Assembly (NCBI GenBank): GCA_023362775.1
Contig: JALMGJ010000018.1
Span: forward strand, 682,001-746,000
Source: Charina bottae
Taxonomy: Eukaryota > Chordata > Lepidosauria > Squamata > Charinaidae
Direction of reading: 5' to 3'
Length of the DNA stretch: 64,000 bases
Positions 13,001-25,700 of the stretch are shown piece after piece. A program made the translations under genes and the position numbers. Each line of letters starts with the position of its first letter. Position 1 is the first letter of the stretch. The notes under the pieces were generated by a model. It saw nothing but the letters and a program-made list of their open reading frames with translations, did no database searches and had not been told where the DNA came from.

Positions 13001-16000
13001 AGCAAGCCATTCCACTTTAATCTCAAGAAGGGACACACTGGGAAACACTGGCTGTGTACTAGCAAAATGAAAACGAATTTGGTTTGGATTGCATTGGTTG
13101 GCTGCACCCTGCGACTGCTTTGAAGGGAAAGGCCCAGCTTGGTCCCTAGAGACTACATTGCTTTTTTTGGCAATAGAGGTCCTCTCACCTAATTCAGCTC
13201 CAGAGGTCATTGTCTCAATTGTAGCCCTTTGGCAGCTATGAAACAGTCTTCAGGAATTCTGAGAAAGAATCCTACGCAACAGGTCATTTCCCTCTTGGCC
13301 CGTCCTCCATTTCAACAGGAAAAGCTTTTGGGCCTGTTCCCACTTAGCTGTCAATCTAGAGCTAAGGCTCAAGGTTGCACTAGATACGTAGAGGACCGAT
13401 GGCACTCGGGTACTGTTATACTACCGCTACCATAATCTCTCTGGCCTGCTGGCTGGGATTGATAGGAGGTGGTTCAAAAGCATCTGAAGGGCCATATATT
13501 CCTTGTCCCTTGTCTATAAGCAATAGTGGTTTTGTGTGTGTGTGTGTGTGGTCCTAAGGTGCAGTAACAAGAAGGCTTCTTGGCTGGAAGAATACAGATA
13601 AGATCTTTTGAAAGCCTTGTGGATTTCGGTAAATCCACCCCAACTCAGCTAACGTGACCCACCAATACCAGCTGAAGTTGCAAATTTTCTCCACACTTGC
13701 ATCTTCATTCAAGAAAGGAAGAGTTCTTACCAATAAGAGGGTACGCAGGATTGTCCCTTCCTGAAATCACCCAGAGGTGATAGTCACTTGGTCTACCCTG
13801 TGAATGGAACGATAGAAAGATAGTGAAGATCATGTTGTGGAAAGAGATGAGAGCAACTGGACAGAGAATGCAAAACAATAGAAAGAAGTATAAACAGGCC
13901 AGGCGTGGAAGGAAAGAGGGAATCGGGAAACCCAGGACTATAAATCTCGTGGAAAACAACACAGTGCTGACCTTGGAAGGAAGGGAAAAGTTCAGGAGAG
14001 GGCAAGAAAAGCAGCCAGCAACATACTAGTCCAAACAAAAACTCTGAAGCTGCTTCCCCCAATCTGGAACCTACCAGATGTGTTGCACTACAGTTCACAT
14101 CCTTTATGCAAATGGATCAAAGTGTGAGCACAACTGGGTCACTGAACACCTCTTTAATTTTACTCAATCTCTCTCTCTCTCCCCTAACCCTCTCTCAACG
14201 TTATAGCCCGGCACCAATGCTCATAAACAAAGACAAAATAAATACAATTTGCGTCTCCATCCTCTCACAGCTGCAAGTAGGACAATTTGGAACAGAACCC
14301 ACAGGCTTTTGGGGAGGCTGATCTGCTCTTACGGATCTTCCCAGTGAGAACCATCTGATTGACTGCGCTGATCTATGAGTCCTGCAGCCTAGATTCCTAT
14401 GAGAACACTTCTGCACACCAGTGCTGCATTCTGCCATGTAAATATTTCACCTGTTGGCGTGACTAGACCCTCTATGATAGTTCCTTACAGTGGAACTCTC
14501 AAGAAAAGAACTTCCCAGGGGTGCTCAAGGAGAACATTTTAACCTGCCATTGGGTAGGCCAGGCCACTTGACGCCTTCCCAACGATGGCAACACAGGACA
14601 ATACTTGTGCATAATACAACGTATGATGTTATGATATATGCAGGACACCCATTTCTTTCTTTGTGAAGTATCCAGTGCCAAGGGGTTTTGCAAAGAGGAT
14701 TTTAATGAAGATACCTCAATATCTTCCCTAGTTCAGTTGACTTGCCCCTTAGGCTACGTATGAGCTTGAATGGACATAGCCAGTTAGACAGTTGGTCTGC
14801 GGTCTCTCTCTAGGGAAGAACGCGAGCCATTCCTCCCCCCACCAGTCACTGAACCATTTTTGACAGGATATCACACTTATACTTACAGGAACTCCCAACT
14901 GTTCTGTGGCCTTTTTGATAACGTTGTCAGCAGTTTCCATGTTGGAGATGCTTGATGTGGTGTTCTAAATAAAACAAATATACATCTTAATAACACCTAT
15001 TCCTTTCTGAAAAAGAATATTTTAATGAATTAATATCATAAAAACATATTTACAGCAACATTCTTTAACATATAAGATCATTAATTTGTCACAATAGGAT
15101 ATTCTAGCTCTGAATTCCAAAGGTCTTGCAAATTACCAATATCCATCTTAATGATACCCTTTGGCTTTCTATAGCAATAAACAGAAGCTTTAGACTCTTC
15201 CAACAATATGCAATTTGGAAGCTTCAGAAACAAAACTGCTAACATATTAGATTCATATTGAGAAATCAGATATTAATTGAATATATTGCCATTCTGAAAT
15301 GTTGATTGATGATTGATTGATTGACTGATTGAGTAAACAATTTTGTGCCATCAAGTCAGTGCTGACTGACTCTCGCAACTACTTGGACAGACGTACTCCA
15401 GGATGACCCATCCCCAATGTGGCTCTTCACATCTTCCAATGGTGCACCCATTGCCACTGTAATCAACTCTAATAAGGTTGGAACAATAACACACCCCTGT
15501 TTAACGCCGGATTCCACTTTAAATGGATCGCTTTGAGAGCCATTGTTATTCAGGATTGTTGCCATCATGTCGTCATGGAGTAGCCGCAAGATGTTCACAA
15601 ATTTATCAGGGCATCCGATTTTCAGAAGGATGGTCCAGAGAGCAGTACGATTTATAGTATCAAAAGCTTTAGTCAGATCAATAAACGCCATGTACAGAGG
15701 GCGGTTTTGCATTTTTTGCATTCCTTGCATTTTTTGCATTCCTTGCATTTTTCTTGAAGCTGTCGTACAGTGAAGATCATATCTACTGTTCCCCTGGAAG
15801 GGCGGAAGCCATTTTGCGTTTCAGGGAGGATTTCTTCTGATATAGATAGGAGACGGTTTGCGATGATCTTTGCCAGGATTTTGCCTGCTGTAGCTAGAAG
15901 GGAGATGCCTCGATAGTTTCCACAGTCTGTTCTATCACCCTTTTTAAAGAGAGTGATAATTATGGCATCCCTAAAGTCTGCTGGAATCTCCTCCCTCATC

Positions 16001-19000
16001 CAGATTTTTTCGATGAGCTTATGAAGTTGTTGTGTAAGTTCAGGCCCGCCTTCTTTAAAGACTTCAGCAGGAATCCCATCAGGTCCACTAGCTTTGTTAT
16101 TTTTCATTTGTTTAGTGGCTTTACTGACTTCCTCCAAACTAGGGGGTACTGCAAACTCATCTCTTATTTGTTTTTGCGGGATTTGCAAGAAGACTTCATC
16201 AGCCACAGTAGAGTGACGATTAAGGAGATTGTAGTAATGCTCTTTCCAGCGCAGTGCAATAGACTCTTTGTCCTTTAGAAGTTTAGCGCCATCTATTGAG
16301 CGTAAGGGATTTGTACCATAGTTTGTTGGTCCATAGATGGCCTTTATGGCATTAAAAAAGCCCCGTGCATCATGAGCATCTGCAAAATGTTGGGTTTCTT
16401 GGGCTTTTTTTATCCACCATATGTTCTTAAGTTCTCTAGTTCTTCTTTGGACTTCTGCCTTTGCACTGGCGTAGATTTTTTTCTTAACGGCACAGTTAAT
16501 ATCTTTTTGCCATATCCGGAAGGCTTTCCTTTTCTTGTCAATAATATGTTCAATCTCACTATCGTTCTCATCAAACCAGTCCTGATGTCTCTTAGTTTGG
16601 TATCCGATAGTTTGTTCACAGGCTGAAATAATAGAAGTCTTCAATTTAATCCAGTGTTCCTCAACATTTTCAGGAAGTTCCATAGGCAGATGTTCCTTGA
16701 GAGTTGATTGAAAGCAAGCTCGTTTAGTAGAATCTTGAAGGGCCAGTGTATTCATTTTACGCCTTGGTTTTCTTCCTTGGAGCCTACGATGAGGGACAAT
16801 CTTTATGGCCATCGTGGATCGAATTAATCGATGGTCTGTCCAGCAGTCATCGGCGCTCGTCATGGCTCTGGTGAGAAGTACATCACGGCGATCTCTAGCA
16901 CGGACAATTACATAATCTAAAAGATGCCAGTGCTTCGACCGTGGGTGCTTCCATGATGTTTTAAATGTATTTTTCTGGCGAAATAGTGTGTTAGTAATGA
17001 CAAGGTTATGCTCTGCACATTTAGTCAGAAGTAAGATTCCATTCATGTTGCTATTGTCAACTCCTTCTTTCCCAATGATCCCCGGCCACAGATCAAAGTC
17101 ACGCCCAACTCTTGCATTGAAATCACCCAGGAGGATAATATTATCCTCCTTTGGTATCTCTGATAAGATGGTGTCCAGCTGGGTATAATTTTTTTCCTTG
17201 ATATCCTCATCTGCATCTAGTGTTGGTGCGTAAGCACTTAGGATAGTTGCCTGTTGGTTTTTGGCGAGTTTTATTCAGAGAATTGAGAATCGTTCGTTAA
17301 TCCCAGTGGGAACTTCTGACAAGAGCTTCACAAGGTCGTTTTTGATAGCCTTATTCGCTATCTTCATCGCTATGATTATACACCTTGTTGAAGAGAAACT
17401 TCCTACTGGTTTAGAAATTATATATTGAACAGATGGAAAGCTTTTTAATCTTAGTAGGCTGAAAGCAAAAAATAAGGTAATTACAACTTCTGTTATAGAA
17501 CTTCAATATGCTGATGATAACGTAGTCTGTGCACACTCCGAGGAAGATCTTCAAACTATCCTAAACATCTTTGCAGAAGCATATGAAAAGCTCGGCCTCT
17601 CGATTAACATTAAAAAAACCAAAGTGCTTTACCAGCAAGTTCGAACCAATCCCTCCGCAGCGCCATCAATCCAGCTTAAAGGTGTGTCACTAGAAAATGT
17701 CGACCACTTTTCTTATCTCGGCAGCCATCTATCTACAAAAGCCGACATCGACGCTGAAATTCAGCATCGCCTGAGCTCTGCGAGTGTAGCTTTCTCCCGA
17801 ATGAAGCGTAGAGTGTTTGAGGATCGGGACATTCTCAGGGAGACCAAAATGCCATTGTACTACCAACCCTTCTGTACACCTGTGAAACATGGACCCTCTA
17901 CAAACGCCACCTCCAACTTCTTGAAAGATTCCATCAACGCTGCCTCCGAAAAATTCTGCAAATTACTTGGGAAGATAGGCGGACTAATGTTAGCATTTTA
18001 GAAGAAGCGAAAACCACCAGCATTGAAACAATGATCATCCAACATCAACTTCGCTGGACCGGCCATGTTGCTCGAATGCCTGACCATCGTCTTCCAAAGC
18101 AGCTACTTTACTCCCAACTTAAGAATGGAAAACGGAATATTGGTGGACAGCAAAAGAGATTCAAAGATACTCTCAAAGCTAATTTAAAAAAATGTAATAT
18201 CAGCATTGAGAACTGGGAAGCCCTAACTCATGAGCGTTTCAATTGGAGGTCAGCCTTTATTAAAGGTGCTATGGACTTTGAAGAAGCACGAGTACAGGGC
18301 GAAAGGGAGAAAAGAGCTAAAAGGAAGGCACGTCAGGCAAACCCTCATCATGACCGTCTCCCACCCGGAAACCTATGCCCTCATTGTGGGAGGTTGTGCG
18401 GATCCAGAATTGGCCTTTATAGCCACTTACGGATCCACTGTTAAAATTTTACCCTTGGAAGACAATCTTACTCGGCTACGAGTGATCGCCAATGATGAAT
18501 GAATCGACTCTATCTACCTTGCTGCTGATTGTCCTCTTTTCTCTTTCCTTCCACCTTTCCCAGCATTATGGACTTCTCCAGAGAGCTGAGTCTTTGTATA
18601 ATGTATCTGAAGTAATGTGTGACGATAATTTGAGCCTCGTCATTTGTGCCTCAAGAGTGAAATCTGGGTTGATTTGTTTGATGATCCATTTGTTTGTTTT
18701 CTTGGCTGTCCACAGAATTCTCAGGAGTCTTCTCCAACACCAACTTTCAAAAGCATCAGTAACTCTTCCTCTCCTGCTTCTTCCAAGTCCAACTTTTGCT
18801 TCCATAGAGCATCACAGGGAATACCATTGCTTGCACAATTCTTTATAGGTATGGACACATCACAGCCTCTGAGTATCTTTTCCAAGGCTTTCATGGCTGC
18901 TATACCAAGTGCTAGTCTGTGGCATATTTCTTGACTGCTGGTTTCTTGACTGCTGATAGTTGATCCTAAAAGGCAAAAGTGATCCATGACTTTAATATCT

Positions 19001-19707
19001 TCATTGTCAGTTCTGAGGCTGATTGCTGTACATGTTGCTATTAGTTTGGTCATCTTTATCTTTAACCTTAGTCCCATTTTTTCACTGTGCTCCTTGACTG
19101 GTATTACTAGAAGATCTTTTGCATTTTTGGCTATCAAGGTAGCATCATTAGCACAGTGCAGGTTGCTGATGTTCCTTTGTCCAATTTTAAAACCACGTCC
19201 ATCTTCTTCCAATCCAGCTTCCCTCAATATATATTCAGCATATAAATAAGGGGAAAGTATACATTGTTGTCTCGTTCCTTTGCCAACCTGGAGCCAGTCT
19301 GTTCCACTATGTTGTGACTGGATGTGGCTTCCTTTCCTGTGTATAGGTTTCTCATAAGGATAACGTGATGTTAGAACAATCCAAATTCTTCTTGCAGTAG
19401 TAGAATTATTTTGAAGATGTCATTAACAAAAACCTGGTTTAGAGTATTAACATCTTTCTTCTGCCCAAGTATTTAAACAAAGCAACAAAAAAAAGCTCCA
19501 TACATTTACCTGTGATCCTAAAGTGTCATTTTTGCATGGACTGAACTTAAATTTTGACTCCCCAATTTTCCAAATATGTTTTACATCCTTTAATGATGGA
19601 AAAACAACTGGATTTTGGCCAAAAGAAATTCTTCACTTATTGATGTTATTTGGGGGGCTTGGATTCTCCCCTTTCCTCAGTTTTTTTTGCAGTTTTTCTT
19701 TCTCTTT

Positions 19708-19748
<41 letters not shown>

Positions 19749-22700
19749 TTCATTATTACTCACAGAAGAGCTGTTCTCTCGGTCCATCACCAAAATCTGC
19801 ATAGGCAAACTTTTGGGATACTCAGTCTGCTTAATTTCATAGATGTGCCTGTAATTTAAATATCGATTGTGAGTTCAGAAGTGTTGTGTTACAGAGTATA
19901 ATTGTGTTAAGGTGAGTGGAGAAAGCTATTTAAGATCTTCCTAGGAATTCTACCATTCTGGCATTACTGTCTTCTGCCTGGGGAACTCTGGAACTCCCAC
20001 AGATATTCTACTGGGATTCCATTAGGTGTAATGAGGATGATGAATGAGGATTAGCACAATAGTGATGTCCTACTTAATGGATGCCCAGAATGGACTAAAA
20101 TAGTGAGAGCCACTATTTGGGTGGGGTGGAAGGAGAAGTATGTCATAAGATGAAGCTAGCATTCCCCACTTTCACAGTCTTGGTAACATTTTATCTCTAG
20201 GCTGTTGAAATAGGGAGCACTAAATGGCACAAATAAAGGCATGGAATCTCCTGCTCCTGCCTCTAAACTCTGATTCTTGGATCACTGACAGGGCATTCCT
20301 GCCCTAGATTGGGATACAATAATATATAGCAGAAAAGGAGGAAGAATGCATCTCATACCAGAGCAGCATGGATAGCCATCTTTCCTTCACTTCAGAAGAG
20401 CTGCAAATAAGCAAAAAGCATTGAGGTAGGGCAATATCACATAGCTTTTGTCAACCGCACTATATCGAAGGGAACGATCTGCAGATACCCAAAGTCTTGG
20501 GTTTGATATGGCTCCCAATTCCATTTCTGCCAAGGAGGAGCCACTTAAGAGGTCCTACTTCCTTCCTGACATCTAACGTCTTTGTTGGGTGCAGGGTGTC
20601 CACCAGCAGACTCCCGGACCTCAACAGCTGGAGAATTCTGTGCTCATTTCAGTTAACCAGCCATTGGCAATAAAATTCAAGCTGATGTACAGACAGGATG
20701 AGCAAAATTGATGGAAGGAAGGATTTTGCAAGGGGGAATTAGTTGATTGTAAAGAGGAATTGTGGAGCAATAGGTTTTAATGGTGAGGTTTTAAAGAGGT
20801 GACAGCATAGTTTGTGTCTGTGCACATGTATGGACATACAGACATACTGTAATTGTAAGGGATATATAGCATAGACACACATATTTAACATGCATTGACC
20901 ATACGGCCCCCAATGTGCCCCCCACAATCAAACACAGACCTCAGCTAGGAAAAAATGGTGAACTCCAGGCTTTCATGCTTAATTACCCACCACTATTCCT
21001 TTGGCCACAGCCTATTCAGGGCCTGTTCTATTTTAGGGCCTGTTGCTCTATCTCCTTTGCACACACATCCCCGGACACATGGTCTGGCTGAGCTCACTTT
21101 CCTGGCCTGGCAGAGCGTGGCTCCGATTAGGATGGAAAAGCTCTGTTCTGATGCAGATTCAAATCCAGGCTTTAACCTTTACTCAATATCTCTCCCCCCC
21201 TTTTCCTCTGTTTCACAATTCCTAGAAGCCATTTCCCTGGCAGTCAACTTCAGTGACGTGAGGGAAACGGTACCCATTTCAAGCTCCGCATAACCAGATG
21301 TTGCTGCAAAAGCAAAAGGTCGGCGGCTCCACGTCTGGCTCCAAGGCTCAGCAGTTGCAAAACTGCTGGCCCGAGAGTCCCGCCTGCGATGATCCTTCAC
21401 CGCCAAGTCAGTGTGACCCACGGGGCGCAGGATGGGAGCAGGAAGCTGCATGCCTGGTTTGCAGTCCCTGGTGGGAAGGGCCCCGATGGCTGCAGTGTAT
21501 TGCTTTCCTGAAATCTGCTCACAGGGGAGACATTCACACAGTCCAGTTGGGGCAAGAAGGAATCTTTGCGGAGTACGAATTCCTTCTGCATTTATGCCAT
21601 AACCACAATTAACTCATTGAAAAGGCCACTGGCTGAAGACATAGTGTCTACCAGAATCTTCAATAAAAATGTAGAGTAAAATGACACTTAAAATTGAATT
21701 TGGGGCACTCTAGTTCGATGAAAGATTTGAGGGGTTTCAGAGGAAGCTGACCCATGATAAGGTTGTTTTAGCCTAATACCACTGCATCATAATTTTATAA
21801 TTTCAATTTTGTAATCTTAATATGGGGCTTCTTTACTGCCACAATTCCTGATTGATTGATTGTAATTTGTTTTGTGAGACAGTGGGAAATATATGTGATA
21901 AATAATCAATGAACTTGCTAGCCAGATTTCTTGGGCAGAAGGGGTGAGTGAAAAGTCTCTGTGTTGTCCTTGGATCTGAGCTTTGTATCGTCCTCTCCAG
22001 GGGAACTGCATGAGGAGTTTTAAGGAAAGATTTGTTAAGACCATCCAACACCGTTGGGTTGTTGAAGTTATCTTTGTGCCTGTCAATGCAGCATAAACAA
22101 TCATAGGAAAAGAGCAGCCCTTGTTATCCCCAACTTTGTGCTCTCCAGGGCTGTTGGACCTCCATTCTTTGCGGAGAGGATGAGGGTGAACAGCGTCACA
22201 ATCTCACCCATCTGGAGGGTACCATTGTCGAGGGTGGCTGCCAGAAGGAAGTGCCATGAATTTTAGCCCATAGCTATTTTCCTCAGTTACCTTTGAACTT
22301 GCTTCTGTTTACCTACATGGCAAAGCACGCTTTATTGTGATCGGAGTTGTTTGGGTGAGGGCGGTGTGGACGGAATGCCCCCTTTCCTCCCCATCTCCCC
22401 CCTCACCTCAGTTGCAACTCTGCCTTTCTCATAATCGGGAAAGGCACAATCCGTTTATTTCATTACCTGAAAGTGATGACATAATTTATAGTTGGCCAGC
22501 CAATCACAAAAGATGTCTCTGGGCTCATTTTCTTCTCCGACACTTCACTAAGGCAGGATCCCGTCCATACTTCACTCAGGTGGATCTTTTTCTTCAGTTT
22601 CAAGCTAGAAGAGGACCTGCGTGCCAAGCCGGGGAGGTTTCTGTTAAGCATATTCGCAGGGAGAAGGCGCCGTACCACTCAGAAATTATAGCTAGCATCC

Positions 22701-25700
22701 CTGATCTGTCTCCTCCTGCATCACAGCCAAGCGTGCTTCGACTGAGTCACTGACACACTCACTCGTGGAAAAGGACATGCTCATTCAGCAGCTCACACGT
22801 TCAGAGCTCTGCGCCATGATTTTCTTTCTGGAATAAACCATCATTGGCTAGATTTCTGCAACGCAGTTGCCTTAAGCTATGGCTGCAAATTAGAAGGCAG
22901 GGTTCACACCAAGGCATAATGTGATGCATTTGCTTTGGTCTTCCTATGTGGTGTGAACCCAACATTTGCTAATAGCAAAGAGAATTAGCTCATGGATCAA
23001 ACGTGCGCTCCCACTTACTTGGACTTGGCCACGATTAGCATGTTGCTGAAGAGGAACAAATGCCTCTCTTGGGTTTGTAAGCCCAGAGTAAGCTGTACAC
23101 GCTCATCCAAGATGAAGACAGAATTTGGGTTACTAAAAGCTCCAGCTGGTAATCCATTATCTCGGTGGGAGGATGACAAAATAACTTCCCTGCTGGAAAA
23201 GAGAGCAGGAAAGGAATTGTGATTATGTTATTACTTTTGCACTTAGCTAACTACTGTCGCCTTCCAGGAAAGCACATTTTATTCATTGTGCTCTATGCAA
23301 AGGCCAGAAGTGTATTATATTTATAGTAATCTCACTTCTCTCTTCAGGGAATACCATTCTTTTCAGGGAAATATTAAGATCTTTCCCCTGACTACAACTG
23401 CCTAATTAAGCCTCACTGAACCCAGTAGATGTTTTAATTCTTCCTCCACATCTGCCCTTCGTTTTCAGCTCCCCTGAATTCATTTGCCCCTTTCTCCTCT
23501 TGTTGCATGGGGAGTTATGGGGGGGGGGGGCTATAAAGTGGCAAGTGACATCATCTGTGTCAAGATATGCATATGACAACCTCATGGCTTCTTCTGGATA
23601 TGTATGTCATGTTGTCCACTACAGTTTATTCATTTATTTCTATAATCTATAATTTAGATTCATAAGGCCGCCCAACTCACAGTGACATGGGGGGGAGGGT
23701 GTACAGGTTAAAAGCAAAACCCCCTCCCTCCTTCTGGAACACAGGGACAGTGCGTAATCTTTATGACACCAGCAATCACATCTTTTTCCAGTGCAAAGAG
23801 CCTCAGTGCATGTAACAATTTGGGGAGATTTTTTTTTTAAAAAAACTAAAATACTGTGTTCAAGTTATGGGACATTTAATACAGCTGTTGCTTCTTTTGC
23901 CCTCAGTCTCTAGAAAAATGTACCACTATTTGACATTTTGCTACCAAATATTGGTGGCATAATCATGGCAGGTGGGACACCCATAATTTTCCTTTCCTCT
24001 TTCCCCCTCTGTCCCCCAATCCTTTCCAGAAATCACAACAGTTTCCAGGGGATCTTTAGATTGGCCCAATCTGGAGCCTTCCAAGAGCCTTGCTGGTGGG
24101 GAATTACGGACGTTGTAGCATAACACGTAATTGGAGTGCATTGGTTTGAATAAAGCGGCCTGAATCTGCTTGATTCTTCATGACCCTTTCTTGTCTCTCC
24201 TTCCCTCTCTTTGAAATCTCCATGAAGTTCCCAAGGTAAGATCTGCCTCTGTTTAACCACATGAAGCCGAATGGACATTGCCAGAACAGAGGAAACGAAG
24301 CCAAAATGCCATGTTGGAAGGGAAGTTCACCACCACCACCACCACCACAGTTCTTTGCTTTGGTGTTGAAGTTCGGAGGCCAAATATGTTCAATGTTGCA
24401 GTTCGGCTTTCTCCAATATGGGCCCTCAGTTACACTGAGTATCAACCCTGACAATTCCTCAGACAGCACAGCTTGGTTGGGGAACTCTGGGAGTTGAAGG
24501 TGAGGGCTGGGATGAGCTGCTAGAGTCACTGATTATGCCTGGTTTTTTTTTTTTTTTGGGTGGGGGGGAACTACTGGAAGGACTGAAGGAATATAGAACC
24601 GACCCTGTGGATAGGGAAGAATGAGCAAGGGGGACTTTGAGGAAAGATGACTCAGAAAGAGGAAAGTGTGAGAAAGAAACTCAAAGTAACCCCACCCTGA
24701 TTTTGTTTAACATCAGACGGGGCAGAGAGAAACTTGGACGGGCTTTCAGGATTCTGCCACAATACCCCAGAACAAGAAGGAGCATTGCTGGAATCCCTGC
24801 TGTTTCTTGGCCTGGCCTACCTCACAGGGCTGAAGAGAGGCCAACTAAACCAACCATGAGACTCCATGAGTCACCTTTTCCCTCCCCGAGCCATTGAGGA
24901 GCATCCAAATAAAGCCAAGGATTTATTTCTCCTGCTTGAGAAATTAGGGGCAAGTTGTGAAAGCAAAATACTTTTCCCCCCCACAGTTGGCAATTCAAGA
25001 ATTTCTTTAAGACCCCTGGAACCTGTGCAAATCATCCCCTCCAAACCAGGGATGCTAAGCGTAGCCCTAAATGAAAAATGCTCCCCAAAGATTGTTTGGT
25101 TCTAAGTGTAAATCATCAAAGTTTTTATCTTGGGCTTAAAGCAATATTTATTTCAGTAGAATACTGTCAGGAAAGATTATTTATGAGGGCATTTTGGGAA
25201 ACAGCCACTATAAGTGCATGATCTTTGTTTATCCGTCAACTTTTTGTGGGCTAGAAGGGAAATCTCCGAACGATGTGATGGTTATTCCTCGTTGGAAGAG
25301 AAAATGGGTTGGGTGTGTAGCGTTCTACAGGGAGATTCAAAAGGCAGCAGTGTCTGGAGTTCTCTTTGTGCCAAACTCAGAGAAACCAAGAAAGCCTCCG
25401 TGGATCAGTACAAATCCAATATTAAACTAGCAAAGAAATATCACCGTCTGCAAAATAAGTATGAACATACCACCAGGCACATACAGTAGTTGTAGGATTT
25501 CAGCTTTTCTCTTTGCCAAATATGCTGGTTTTTAATGCTGTTCCACATTCCCCTGACTCAGCCAGCTCTCTTCATCTATCCAAGACTAGGGCCAGCCCTG
25601 CTAGACACTACAGTAATTACAGTGGCATAATCAACATTAAGGTGCAATCCTATGACGACTTTTTATGCTGCTGGGGTATCTTAACTTTGGATTGGTTCCC

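Larger units (their letters stand above)
15471..18501 (+). mobile_element. Vingi-like LINE with inverted 5' half (twin-primed), inserted into an RTE
   Basis: The 3' part (17349-18501) reads on the plus strand and the 5' part (15471-17348) on the minus strand. The two halves together form one LINE ORF: endonuclease, RT through VKQGC (minus), then the ADD box, C-terminal region and zinc knuckle (plus). The target duplication aatcaactct / aatcgactct (15461-15470 and 18502-18511) spans the whole unit, so the inversion arose at insertion. The sequence ccttatt is present at both internal breakpoints. Assignment to Vingi rather than another APE-LINE clade is by memory of the ORF style and is uncertain. 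Confidence 0.8.
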
